Shown piece by piece: positions 36,850-45,120 of a stretch of DNA of 64,000 bases. Both the position numbers and the translations under genes were made by a program. Positions within the stretch are counted from its first letter, which is position 1. The number at the start of each line of letters is the position of its first letter. Source of the DNA: Fidelibacterota bacterium (GTDB taxonomy: Bacteria > Pseudomonadota > Alphaproteobacteria > Rhodospirillales > Rhodospirillaceae); assembly GCA_947475895.1 (NCBI GenBank), contig CANJMF010000002.1, positions 186,001-250,000 of the forward strand, written 5' to 3'. The notes under the pieces were generated by a model. That model worked only from the letters and a program-made list of their open reading frames with translations, had not been told where the DNA came from and did not search any database.

Positions 36850-39021
36850 TTAGCGCCGCGCCAATTCTTTCTCTAGGTTATGCTCGATCTTCGGGCTGCC
36901 GTTGAGGACAGCGCGGTACACCATGACGTTTTCCATTACGCGCTGCACGTACGAGCGCGTTTCCGAAAAGGGGATTTGTTCGACCCAGTCGATGGCGTCG
37001 ACACCTTTTTCATGTGGATGTCCATATTGCCGAATCCACTGACGCGCACGCCCGGGGCCAGCGTTGTAAGCGGCAGCGGCCAACACATACGATCCGTCGA
37101 ACGTGTCTACGAGTGAACTTAAGTAAGACGATCCCAGCCGAATATTGAAAGCAGGATCAGCCGTCAGCTTATTTTTGTTGTAGGGAATTTTCGCGGCCTT
37201 CGCGAGCGCAGTGGCTGTCGCCGGCATCAATTGCATCAGGCCTTTCGCCCCCGCGCCACTGCTTGCACCCGGATCGAAATTGCTTTCCTGACGCGTGATC
37301 GCGAGAATCAGCGCTCGTTCGGGGCGCTCAGGATACGTGTAGCCGGGCACCGGATAGCCGTATCGCACCAACATGATCTTATCGCGCGCGGCATCGCGCG
37401 CGATCACAACGCCCAAATCCGACCGGCCACGCTTTGTCAGCAGTTCGGCCGTCAGTTCGCGGTCGGCGGCGTTTCCCGAAGCGCTCGAGAGCGCCAGCGC
37501 AAAGGAGCGCTGATACGTCTTGGCATTGATGTCTAGCAACGCCCGCAAAGCCTGCGTCACATCGCGCTGTTCGAATGCTGCACGTTCTTCCGCCGTCGGC
37601 AGCGGGTCGGCGGACAATTGCGGAACAGTGTCGTCTTTCATGCGCGCGAGCGCGAGTTGGCCATAGTAAGTCGTGACATACGTCGCGCCGCGCGCGTACC
37701 ACTCGGCAGCAATATCGGGGCGCCCCAAAAATTCAGCGGTGCGTCCAGTCCAATAAGCGCCGCGCGCAAGGCTCGATGGCATCTGCACCGAGTCATAGAC
37801 TTTCTCAAAGTGTGGCAGGGCGGCTTCGCCGTCTTTCAGATAGCGCAGCGCAATCCAACCCGCGAGCCACTCGGCTTCCGACACACTGACCGGATCGGTG
37901 CTGCCGTGATGAGACGCGACCCGGTAGGCATCCGTAATCTGACCTTTGTTCAGCGCCGTGCGCGCGATTTGCGCCCGCAACCGCCACCACAAGTCCGGGC
38001 GCGGGCCACCCGCTGAAAACTCGGGCACCAGGGCCAAGGCGCCGTCATCGTCGTCGCGCGAGAGCCGCCATTTAATGCGGTCATACAAAAGGCCAGGATC
38101 ATTTTGCAGTGATGCCGGCACAGCCCGTAAAAGAGAGTCGATATTTCCCGCCGAAGCGATCAACCCCATGCGCGCGCGGGCGAGGGCTTGATGATCGTTG
38201 TCGACCAGCCGCAAAAGCCGCTCCGCCGCCGAAGTCTGTTCTTCGTAGAGAATGCGGTCGATGCGGGCCCAGTGATCGTCGGAGGTGAGGATGCTTTCAA
38301 ACGTCCGGGCGAAATCGCGTTCGTCGTCGCGGTCGAAGACACCGCTTGTCCAGGCATCGCGCGCCAGTTTGTGGGCCTCGGCGGTGCGGCCCAACGCGAG
38401 CAGTGCCCGCGCTTCGGCTGCTTTACCGGCGACCGTGATCGGCGGGTTTTGCACGAACCAGGCGTCCACCACACCCGGCGGAATGCTCGCGTCGATATTG
38501 GCTTCCGCCTGGCGGCGAATTTCGGTTTGTCCCGGCCACGACGGATTGCTTTTGATAAAGGCCACGCGCTCGGAAAATCCTGCGTGGGGACCCGGTTCGC
38601 GCAGATACGCCCAATCGATAACTTTGCGCAGGGTTTGATTGCGCGTTTCCGCGATGGTGCTGCGCGCTTTCGACCAGTCGCGCTTCTCGGCCGCCTTAAG
38701 GGCGCGGCTGAGAATTTCACGATCCCGTAGGTTCAAGCTCGCGGGCTCAACAATGACACCGGCGGGCGGCATCGGCGGCGGTGCGGCGGCGGCGGGATCG
38801 GGCGCGGCCGGTTTCTTCACCGCGGCGGATTTCTTTGCTGCGGACTTCTTCGGAGCAGCCTTCTTCACCACAGGCTTCTTCGTGGCGGCCTTTGGCGCCT
38901 GTTGGCTGGCTGCAAAACTTGCGGGTGTCGCGCTCATTATTAGCGCGAACACGCTGAGCGCGGCCAAACTCCGCTTCAGCCAGCCGGCATCTTGATGACC
39001 AACAGAGGTACGAAAACCCAT
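36850..39021 (-). CDS. slt: Soluble lytic murein transglycosylase (Slt70-like)
   Basis: 723-residue periplasmic enzyme that cleaves the MurNAc-GlcNAc bond with anhydro product. Seen: a signal peptide ending in TPASFA, a Lys/Ala-rich tract (AAKKSAA repeats) to about residue 70, an alpha-superhelical U domain, and the GEWL-like catalytic domain with the catalytic Glu in ITRQESNFDPGASSGAGAKGLMQLMPATA, then LGSSYLSSLVDTF, AAYNAGPGRARQW and ETRSYVQRVMENVMVYR. It converges on the bactofilin terminator and diverges from dapA. The slt-dapA-smpB order is common in alphaproteobacteria. Confidence 0.95.
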   Translation of the reverse strand: MGFRTSVGHQDAGWLKRSLAALSVFALIMSATPASFAASQQAPKAATKKPVVKKAAPKKSAAKKSAAVKKPAAPDPAAAAPPPMPPAGVIVEPASLNLRDREILSRALKAAEKRDWSKARSTIAETRNQTLRKVIDWAYLREPGPHAGFSERVAFIKSNPSWPGQTEIRRQAEANIDASIPPGVVDAWFVQNPPITVAGKAAEARALLALGRTAEAHKLARDAWTSGVFDRDDERDFARTFESILTSDDHWARIDRILYEEQTSAAERLLRLVDNDHQALARARMGLIASAGNIDSLLRAVPASLQNDPGLLYDRIKWRLSRDDDDGALALVPEFSAGGPRPDLWWRLRAQIARTALNKGQITDAYRVASHHGSTDPVSVSEAEWLAGWIALRYLKDGEAALPHFEKVYDSVQMPSSLARGAYWTGRTAEFLGRPDIAAEWYARGATYVTTYYGQLALARMKDDTVPQLSADPLPTAEERAAFEQRDVTQALRALLDINAKTYQRSFALALSSASGNAADRELTAELLTKRGRSDLGVVIARDAARDKIMLVRYGYPVPGYTYPERPERALILAITRQESNFDPGASSGAGAKGLMQLMPATATALAKAAKIPYNKNKLTADPAFNIRLGSSYLSSLVDTFDGSYVLAAAAYNAGPGRARQWIRQYGHPHEKGVDAIDWVEQIPFSETRSYVQRVMENVMVYRAVLNGSPKIEHNLEKELARR

Positions 39022-39242
39022 TTTTTCCCTATCGGCGCTGAAAAAAAACCGCGTCCCCGCACGCCGACGGCCTATTTAGGCTGGGATATGCGCACCCTGC
39101 AAGCGGCGGGAATCCCTATTACGCTGACTTAACAGGCTTTTTGCCCTCCCTTGTTGCCGGCAAACCCTATGGTAATGTCCGCCGCTCAAAACAATAGGGT
39201 GCCGCATTCGTCTCTCCGGCACCGCTTCTATAGGAGTGCGCC

Positions 39243-40118
39243 ATGTTTCGGGGGTCCATCACCGCCTTGATCACGCCGTTCAAGAACGGAAATGTGGACG
39301 AGAAGGCTTTCCAGGAATTTGTCGATTGGCAGATCAAGGAAGGCACCCACGGCCTAGTCCCGTGCGGCACCACGGGTGAATCACCCGCGCTTTCGCACGC
39401 CGAGCACAACCGCGTCGTGGAACTCACCGTCGAAGTCGCGAAGGGCCGCGTTCCGGTCATCGCCGGCACTGGGTCCAATTCCACAGCCGAAGCCATCGAA
39501 CTCACGCGCCACGCCAAGCAGGTCGGCGCCGATGCCGCCCTCGTGGTGACGCCCTATTACAACAAGCCGACGCAAGAAGGCTTGGTGCTGCACTATTTGG
39601 CCATCGCCAACGCGGTCGATCTTCCGATCATCATCTACAATATTCCCGGCCGCAGCGTGGTCGACATGTCCATTGAGACGATGGAAAAACTCGCCAACCA
39701 CAAGAACATCGTCGGCGTCAAAGATGCGACCAACGACCTGACCCGGCCTTCGCGCTTGCGCCTCAGCCTCGGCACCGAGTTCTGCCAGCTTTCGGGCGAG
39801 GACGGCACCGCTATCGGCTTTTTGGCCCAAGGCGGGGTGGGCTGCATTTCCGTGACGTCGAACGTGGCCCCGCGCTTGTGCGCGCAACTGCAGGACGCGT
39901 GGCACTTGGGTGCCTACGAAGACGCTTTCCGCGTCCGCGACATCCTGACGCCCTTGCACCAATCCATGTTTGTCGAGACCAACCCATCGCCGGTGAAATT
40001 TGCCGCCAGCTTGCTGGGTAAATGCGAGCCCGACGTGCGCTTGCCGATGGCCCCGCTGAAGCTCAAAAGCAAAGCGCGCGTTGAAGAAGCCATGCGAGAC
40101 GCCGGACTTTTGAACTAG
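39243..40118 (+). CDS. dapA: 4-hydroxy-tetrahydrodipicolinate synthase
   Basis: First committed enzyme of lysine and diaminopimelate synthesis, condensing aspartate semialdehyde with pyruvate. Seen: [70 protein letters not shown] with the catalytic Tyr, [13 protein letters not shown], the Schiff-base Lys in VGVKDATND, and [14 protein letters not shown]. 291 residues is the standard length. ATAGGAGTGCGCC precedes the ATG. The 221-base gap to slt holds both divergent promoters, no elements assigned with confidence. Confidence 0.97.
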   Translation: MFRGSITALITPFKNGNVDEKAFQEFVDWQIKEGTHGLVPCGTTGESPALSHAEHNRVVELTVEVAKGRVPVIAGTGSNSTAEAIELTRHAKQVGADAALVVTPYYNKPTQEGLVLHYLAIANAVDLPIIIYNIPGRSVVDMSIETMEKLANHKNIVGVKDATNDLTRPSRLRLSLGTEFCQLSGEDGTAIGFLAQGGVGCISVTSNVAPRLCAQLQDAWHLGAYEDAFRVRDILTPLHQSMFVETNPSPVKFAASLLGKCEPDVRLPMAPLKLKSKARVEEAMRDAGLLN

Positions 40119-40126
40119 TTCGGCGT

Positions 40127-40132
40127 TATAAT
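40127..40132 (+). promoter_or_regulatory. Perfect -10 hexamer TATAAT before smpB
   Basis: TATAAT ends six bases before the smpB ATG (40139), with no Shine-Dalgarno in between, predicting a leaderless or nearly leaderless mRNA. A good -35 box is not visible. Confidence 0.4.
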
Positions 40133-40138
40133 ACCAGA

Positions 40139-40606
40139 ATGGCCAAACTCATCTCTCACGGCAACGTCGCCCAGAACCGCAAGGCGCGCTTTAACTACGC
40201 GATTCAAGACACGGTCGACGCGGGCATTGTGCTGACCGGCAGCGAAGTCAAATCGCTGCGCCTTGGCCGTTGCACCTTGGTGGAAGCGTTCGCGCAACCG
40301 GAAGGCAGCGAGTTGTTTTTGGTCAATGCGCATATTCCGGCTTACGAGGGCGCCAGCCACTTTCAGCACGTCGAGAACCGTAAGCGGAAGTTGCTGCTCA
40401 AACGCAAGGAACTGAGCCGCCTCGTGGCGTCGGTACAACGCGAAGGCATGACCATCGTGCCGCTCAGCCTTTACTTCAACGATCGCGGCTTGGCGAAAGT
40501 GCAGCTCGGCCTCGCCAAAGGCAAAAACCACATCGACCGCCGCGCCGATATTCAAAAACGCGATTGGCAGCGCGAGCAGGGACGTTTGATGCGTGCGAAA
40601 GGCTAG
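40139..40606 (+). CDS. smpB: SsrA-binding protein
   Basis: 155-residue partner of tmRNA in the rescue of stalled ribosomes. Seen: NRKARFNYAIQDTVDAGIVLTGSEVKSLRLGRCTLVEAFAQ, LFLVNAHIPAYEGASHFQH, NRKRKLLLKRKELSRL, GMTIVPLSLYFNDRGLAKVQLGLAKGKNHIDRRADIQKRDWQREQGRLMR, all family hallmarks including the basic C-terminal tail. It lies 20 bases behind dapA but appears to have its own promoter. The tmRNA gene itself is not in the window. Confidence 0.97.
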   Translation: MAKLISHGNVAQNRKARFNYAIQDTVDAGIVLTGSEVKSLRLGRCTLVEAFAQPEGSELFLVNAHIPAYEGASHFQHVENRKRKLLLKRKELSRLVASVQREGMTIVPLSLYFNDRGLAKVQLGLAKGKNHIDRRADIQKRDWQREQGRLMRAKG

Positions 40607-40608
40607 CA

Positions 40609-41262
40609 ATGGCCGATAAAGACACGGAAAACGAAAAGCTGATCCGCACCAAAGAGCAGTGGGCGAAAACCGGCCGCGCGCTCACCGGCACGGAAGGCGA
40701 TCCAACCCGCGACCGCCGCCCGCCGGGTCAACATGTGACCGACAAATTCCCGGTCTTGGATCTCGGCATCCAACCCAATCTTAGCACAAAAGACTGGAGC
40801 CTGAGCGTCGCAGGCCAAGTGGCCAATCCGCTCAAGTGGGACTGGGCCGCTTTCATGGCGCAGGAGCAGGCCACCTTTCTCAACGACATTCACTGCGTGA
40901 CCACATGGTCGCGCTACGCCAACACCTGGATCGGCGTGCCCATGCGTACGCTATTGCGTGCCGTGCAGCCGCTGCCGACCGCCAAGTATTTGATGCTAAA
41001 GAGTTATGATGGTTATTCCACCAACGTGCCCTTGGCCGATGTCGACCGCGACGACGTGTTCATCGGGCATACGTGGCAAGGCGAAGCGCTCAGCCGCGAG
41101 CACGGCGGCCCCGCGCGGGTCGTTGTACCGCACTTATATTTCTGGAAGAGTGCCAAGTGGCTTCGGCACATCACGTTCCTGGACCGGGATCAGCCTGGAT
41201 ACTGGGAGGCGCGGGGCTATCATATGCGCGGTGATCCGTGGAAAGAGGAGAGATACTCATGA
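40609..41262 (+). CDS. Sulfite oxidase-fold molybdopterin-dependent oxidoreductase
   Basis: 217-residue protein of the Oxidored_molyb (sulfite oxidase/MsrP) superfamily, of the short group lacking the dimerisation domain. Seen: RDRRPPGQHVTDKFPVLDLGIQP, WSLSVAGQVANPLKWDWAAFMA, the segment NDIHCVTTWSRYANTWIGVPM whose Cys is the expected molybdenum ligand, YDGYSTNVPL and GPARVVVPHLYFWKSAKWL. No Tat or Sec signal is present, unlike MsrP, so a cytoplasmic enzyme is predicted; substrate unknown. ATG at 40609 lies three bases after the smpB stop. It overlaps the glutathione peroxidase gene by four bases (ATGA), implying a shared redox role. Confidence 0.9.
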   Translation: MADKDTENEKLIRTKEQWAKTGRALTGTEGDPTRDRRPPGQHVTDKFPVLDLGIQPNLSTKDWSLSVAGQVANPLKWDWAAFMAQEQATFLNDIHCVTTWSRYANTWIGVPMRTLLRAVQPLPTAKYLMLKSYDGYSTNVPLADVDRDDVFIGHTWQGEALSREHGGPARVVVPHLYFWKSAKWLRHITFLDRDQPGYWEARGYHMRGDPWKEERYS

Positions 41263-41816
41263 ACAGACGAACAATGACCAAGATGGTGGCGATGGCCGCG
41301 ATGACGGCCGGCCTGCTTGCGGGAGGTAGTGCGATGTCTACGACCGATACGGCCTACAGCTATGCTTTCGAAAAGATCGAAGGCGGCAAGTTGCCGCTGT
41401 CGCAATTCAAAGGCAAAGCCGTGCTGGTGGTGAACACCGCCTCGTTCTGCGGCTACACGCCGCAATACGAAGCGCTTGAAACGCTCTACAAGAACTACAA
41501 AGACAAAGGCCTCGTGATCGTGGGCGTTCCGGCCAACAACTTCGGCGAACAGGAGCCTGGCTCTAACGCCGAGATCAAAACCTTCTGCGAAGCCAAATAC
41601 GACATCGACTTCCCCATGACCGGAAAGGTCTCGGTCAAAGGCGAAGACGCGCATCCCTTCTACAAATGGGTCTCATCCGAGAAGGGCGAGCCCAAGTGGA
41701 ACTTCCACAAATATCTGATCAACACCAAAGGCGAATTGGTCGGCGCTTATCCGAGCGCCGTCACGCCACGCAGCAAAGAACTGACCGACGCCATCGATCA
41801 GGCGCTGGCGAAGTAA
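41259..41816 (+). CDS. Glutathione peroxidase family protein, probably exported
   Basis: 185-residue thiol peroxidase. Seen: an N-terminal hydrophobic segment (MAAMTAGLLAGGSAM) that looks like a signal peptide, then the thioredoxin fold with the peroxidatic Cys64 in NTASFCGYTPQY, the catalytic Gln/Asn context VPANNFGEQEPG, the second Cys in KTFCEAKYDIDFPMTGKV and WNFHKYLI with the conserved Trp and Asn. AGAGGAGAG lies in front of the ATG 41259. It is coupled to the sulfite oxidase-fold gene and followed by a terminator. Confidence 0.93.
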   Translation: MNRRTMTKMVAMAAMTAGLLAGGSAMSTTDTAYSYAFEKIEGGKLPLSQFKGKAVLVVNTASFCGYTPQYEALETLYKNYKDKGLVIVGVPANNFGEQEPGSNAEIKTFCEAKYDIDFPMTGKVSVKGEDAHPFYKWVSSEKGEPKWNFHKYLINTKGELVGAYPSAVTPRSKELTDAIDQALAK

Positions 41817-41837
41817 CTTTGTTGGAATGCAGGTTAA

Positions 41838-41868
41838 AACGGGCGGTGCGCAGGCATCGCCCGTTTTT
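41838..41868 (+). terminator. Rho-independent terminator after the peroxidase gene
   Basis: AACGGGCGGTGC pairs with GCATCGCCCGTT (one G-T wobble) around GCAG, followed by T residues. Confidence 0.93.
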
Positions 41869-41965
41869 ATTTATGGCTATCTAACAGACCGCAACTTTAC
41901 CGGGCGTGCGGAGTTTTCCCCTCTGGGAGTGGTGTGAAGCAGCATCATGACGTGGGAGACTGTGC

Positions 41966-42331
41966 GTGGCTAAAATCCTCGTAGTGGAAGACGAACCGCT
42001 CATTCGAGAGTCGGCCGCGATGGCCATTCGTGACTGGGGTCATGAAACTTTTGAGGCGAGCGATGTTGACGAGGCGCTCACGCTGCTGCTTTCCCCGCAG
42101 CAGATCGACATTCTATTTACTGATGTCTATCTCAAGACCGAGATTCACGGCGGGTGTCTACTGGCACGTCGCGCCTTGGAACTTCAGCCAAACCTGCGCG
42201 TGCTTTACACGACAGGCAATTTCATCTCGCCTGCGATGAAAGCCCTCTTTGTCAAAGACACGCAGTGTCTTCGCAAACCCTACACCGAGGAGCAGCTCCA
42301 GGACTCACTTAAGGGGCTCGTTGCCGTTTAG
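41966..42331 (+). CDS. Single-domain response regulator
   Basis: 121-residue CheY-like receiver without an output domain. Seen: KILVVEDEPLIRESAAMAIRDWGHE with the acidic pair, the phospho-acceptor Asp in DILFTDVYL, LRVLYTTGNF (switch Thr) and RKPYTEEQL with the conserved Lys. Start is GTG behind GGGAGAC. No histidine kinase gene is adjacent, so the partner is elsewhere. Converges with the GNAT gene on the other strand, seven bases apart. Confidence 0.93.
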   Translation: MAKILVVEDEPLIRESAAMAIRDWGHETFEASDVDEALTLLLSPQQIDILFTDVYLKTEIHGGCLLARRALELQPNLRVLYTTGNFISPAMKALFVKDTQCLRKPYTEEQLQDSLKGLVAV

Positions 42332-42338
42332 GCCCGAC

Positions 42339-43124
42339 CTAGCGATACGCCACAATGCGCGCGGCCGGCTTGAAGCCGAGGCGCTCATATAATGCGCGGG
42401 TGGCTTCCGGCGATTGAATCCCGGCCAGACGTGTCCCGACTTTTTTGGCGTCAACCAGCGCCTTGAGCATCAGCGCGACCGTGTAGCCTTTGCCGCGCGT
42501 GCTGGCGAGGCCGGCCATGGCATAGAAGTTGAGAATGTTGTGCGCCATGTAGGCTTCCAACACGGCAACCGGTTCTTTGTTCACGTAGCCCACATACAGG
42601 CGCAGCGGCGAGGCCGGTGCGATCGCGGCGTCTTTCGTATCTGTGTAAAACGTTTTCACATTCTCGTCGGGCGGCGTGGTCGACGCCGACAACACTTCCG
42701 CGAAGTGCTTCACTTCATCGGTCGTGGCGACGCGCTTCATTTCGAAACCTTGCGGCACGTTGCTCGGGATGTTGGCGCTATCGAGCATCATCGCCATCAT
42801 CCACTCTTCCTCAGCGCCCGCGAGGCCGGAGTCCTTCAGCGTCTGCTCCATTTTACCGTGGCCGGAGAGGGGGCCGAGAATCCAGGTGAAAGGCGACGAC
42901 TTGCTTTTGAAATGTTTGATGGCGGCGTCGATGCGGTCCATGCCAAAGCGCGGATGCAGCTCCGAGCGGCCAATCGTATTAAAGGCCGCGACCGGCAAGC
43001 CGGAATCCACAAGCAACAAGTCTTGCGTGTCTTCGACAACGGCGTCTTTGCGTGCCCGCGCCAAATAAGCGGCACGGTCCCACATGTTGCCTTCGAAGGC
43101 TTTTACGATAGCGTTACGATCCAT
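42339..43124 (-). CDS. GNAT family N-acetyltransferase
   Basis: 261-residue protein. Seen: an N-terminal half with FTWILGPLSGHGKMEQTLKDSGL and MAMMLDS, and a C-terminal GNAT domain with VGYVNKEPVAVLEAYMAHNILNFYAMAGLASTRGKGYTVALMLKALVDAKKVGTRLAGIQSPEATRALYERLGFKPAARI; the GKGYT segment is the acetyl-CoA loop. ATG at 43124 has GGGG upstream on its strand; a longer in-frame extension reaches 43235 but overlaps the UDG gene and looks random. Probably co-transcribed with the UDG gene (15-base gap). Substrate unknown. Confidence 0.88.
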   Translation of the reverse strand: MDRNAIVKAFEGNMWDRAAYLARARKDAVVEDTQDLLLVDSGLPVAAFNTIGRSELHPRFGMDRIDAAIKHFKSKSSPFTWILGPLSGHGKMEQTLKDSGLAGAEEEWMMAMMLDSANIPSNVPQGFEMKRVATTDEVKHFAEVLSASTTPPDENVKTFYTDTKDAAIAPASPLRLYVGYVNKEPVAVLEAYMAHNILNFYAMAGLASTRGKGYTVALMLKALVDAKKVGTRLAGIQSPEATRALYERLGFKPAARIVAYR

Positions 43125-43138
43125 TACCCCAACCCAAC

Positions 43139-43801
43139 TTAAGTCACTGCCCGGGCCGCCTTTATGGCTTGCTCCAGGGCGGTGTGAAACATCGCCTCTG
43201 TCAGTCGCCCGGTGTTGATGTTGTACCGTGAGCAATGGTAGCAGTCCGTTAACGATAGTTTGTTGTCAAAACTATAAGCCTTGCCGTGCACGAACGGATA
43301 CAGGGACTTTTTCAACCCAAGGGTAGACAGGACCGCTTCATGGGCCACACGCCCTAGGGCCAAAATCGACTTCAAACGGGGCATGGCGCCGATTTCGGCG
43401 ACCAGGAACGGGCGGCAGGTCTTTTGTTCGGCCGGAGTCGGTTTGTTCTCGGGCGGCACACAGCGGACGGCATTGGTAATGCGGCAGTCCAGCAGTTCCA
43501 GGCCATCGTCGGGTTCGGCCCGATAATTGCCCTTGGCGAGCCCGTACTTCAAAAGCCCGGGATAGAGCACCACACCCGCATAGTCGCCGGTGAAGGGGCG
43601 TGCGGTTCGGTTGGCGCCGCGCAAGCCCGGCGCAAGACCAACCACGAGCAAGCGCGCATCACTTGGCCCGAAGGCCGGCACAGCGCCGTTGTACCAGTCG
43701 GGAAACTGATCCTCATTGCGGCGGCGAAATTCGACCAGCCGTGGGCAGAGGGGACAATCTTTAGGCGGCCCAGCCAAGGCTTTCTGAGATGCAGTCGTCA
43801 T
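43139..43801 (-). CDS. Uracil-DNA glycosylase family protein (type 5, UDGb-like)
   Basis: 220-residue base-excision repair glycosylase. Seen: iron-sulfur Cys in CPLCPRLVEFRRRN with further Cys at DCRITNAVRCVPP and KTCRPFLV, the substrate pocket motif VVGLAPGLRGANRTARPFTGDYAGVVLYPGL (GLAPG, family 5 type), ILALGRVAHEAVL, and SLTDCYHCSRYNINTGRLT as the late HPS-like motif. Family 5 enzymes remove uracil, hypoxanthine and xanthine. Divergent from folK with 103 bases between, in which TTCTTGAATAAGAA forms a small dyad. Confidence 0.93.
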   Translation of the reverse strand: MTTASQKALAGPPKDCPLCPRLVEFRRRNEDQFPDWYNGAVPAFGPSDARLLVVGLAPGLRGANRTARPFTGDYAGVVLYPGLLKYGLAKGNYRAEPDDGLELLDCRITNAVRCVPPENKPTPAEQKTCRPFLVAEIGAMPRLKSILALGRVAHEAVLSTLGLKKSLYPFVHGKAYSFDNKLSLTDCYHCSRYNINTGRLTEAMFHTALEQAIKAARAVT

Positions 43802-43904
43802 TTATAAAAATTAAGCCAGAACAATGGTCTGTTACGATCAGCTCAGAAGTTTCTTGAATAAGAATATGTGGGAACGTACCGCCCGGAAGTGGTAGGAGCA
43901 AGGT

Positions 43905-44402
43905 ATGATTCTCATTGGCATTGGCAGCAATCTCCCGACCGAGGCCGGCCCGCCGATCGCGACCTGCATCCGAGCACTCGAACGGCTTAATGAACGGGGG
44001 ATCGCGGTCACGCGCTGTTCGCCTTGGTACGAGACAGCCCCGGTTCCCATTTCCGATCAACCTTGGTTCGCCAACGGCGTCGCGGAAGTGGAGACGACAC
44101 TGGCGCCTATTTGGCTGTTGGAGGTTTTGCAGGCCATTGAACACGACTTTGGGCGCGTTCGCGGCATCGAAAACGCTCCCAGAACCCTAGATCTGGACCT
44201 TTTAGCTTACAATGAGGTCGTTTTAGACGTGGAACGCCTCATTCTACCCCACCCGCGTCTTCAGGACCGAGCCTTCGTGCTTCAGCCATTGTGCGATATG
44301 GCCCCGGATTGGCGGCATCCAACCCTCGGACTAACGGCGGCAGAACTCCTGTCTCGCTTGCAACCGGGGCAGGTGCTGAGGCGCTTTCACGGAAATCCTT
44401 GA
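43905..44402 (+). CDS. folK: 6-hydroxymethyl-7,8-dihydropterin pyrophosphokinase
   Basis: 165-residue folate biosynthesis enzyme (HPPK). Seen: MILIGIGSNLPTEAGPP at the start, VTRCSPWYETAPVPISDQPWFANGVAEVET, LLEVLQAIEHDFGRVRGIENAPRTLDLDLLAYNEVVLD with the metal-binding DLDLL, LILPHPRLQDRAFVLQPLCDMAPDWRHP. AGGAGCAAGGT precedes the ATG. Stands alone here, without folP or folB; the 129-base gap after it separates it from rpoZ. Confidence 0.96.
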   Translation: MILIGIGSNLPTEAGPPIATCIRALERLNERGIAVTRCSPWYETAPVPISDQPWFANGVAEVETTLAPIWLLEVLQAIEHDFGRVRGIENAPRTLDLDLLAYNEVVLDVERLILPHPRLQDRAFVLQPLCDMAPDWRHPTLGLTAAELLSRLQPGQVLRRFHGNP

Positions 44403-44531
44403 GCAACCGGCCAATTCCGCGTAGAACGCGCGCTTCCACGAGTGCGCTGCGGCCCTTATATCGGGCGGGACAGCGTTGACCCGCTAAGTGATTGCGCGCA
44501 CTCTGATAAACCATAACGAAGGATACAAAGC

Positions 44532-44972
44532 ATGGCCCGCGTAACGGTCGAAGATTGCGTCCAGAGAGTGAGCAACCGGTTTGAACTCGTGATGGTCGCT
44601 GCTCAGCGCTCGCGCGAAATCTCCGCCGGCGGGGAACTCCGCATCGACCGCGACAACGACAAAAACCCCGTCGTGGCTTTGCGCGAAATTGCTGACGAAA
44701 AGGTCAGCCCCGAAACTCTCTACAATTCGATCGTTCAGGGTCTGCAGCGCCATGTGGAAGTGGACGAGCCGGAAGAAGACGGCTTCGACGCCATGGCTTC
44801 CAACCCGGAATTCGCCGGCATCGCTGGTCAGATGAGCGAGCAAATGGCGGCAGCGGCCGGCATGAGCATCGACGATTCCGAGGAAGAAGAGGAAGAGGTG
44901 AAGCCCGCCGCGACGGCAGCTCATCCCAAGGTTTCCTACGAAGACGTGCAAGAGGAAGAACCCAAGGTGTGA
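44532..44972 (+). CDS. rpoZ: RNA polymerase omega subunit
   Basis: 146-residue omega subunit that assists beta-prime folding and contributes to ppGpp binding. Seen: [33 protein letters not shown], the universal core, then [19 protein letters not shown], followed by an extended acidic C-terminus (EEEEEE tract, [17 protein letters not shown]) that makes it longer than the ~90 residues of enteric omega. GAAGGA lies upstream. It is next to the ppGpp synthetase gene, as in most proteobacteria. Confidence 0.97.
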   Translation: MARVTVEDCVQRVSNRFELVMVAAQRSREISAGGELRIDRDNDKNPVVALREIADEKVSPETLYNSIVQGLQRHVEVDEPEEDGFDAMASNPEFAGIAGQMSEQMAAAAGMSIDDSEEEEEEVKPAATAAHPKVSYEDVQEEEPKV

Positions 44973-45120
44973 TGCAACGACGCGCGTTCGCAGAAAATCC
45001 ATTTCTCACGCGCTGCGTTTTTCAATCCTCTCAGCCGCGGCAACCCTGCCGCTCGTCTAAAGCGCGTCGTATGGGTGCATGTCGCGGCGAAGCCGCGCCA
45101 ATAAAAAGTGGCGGTACGCC

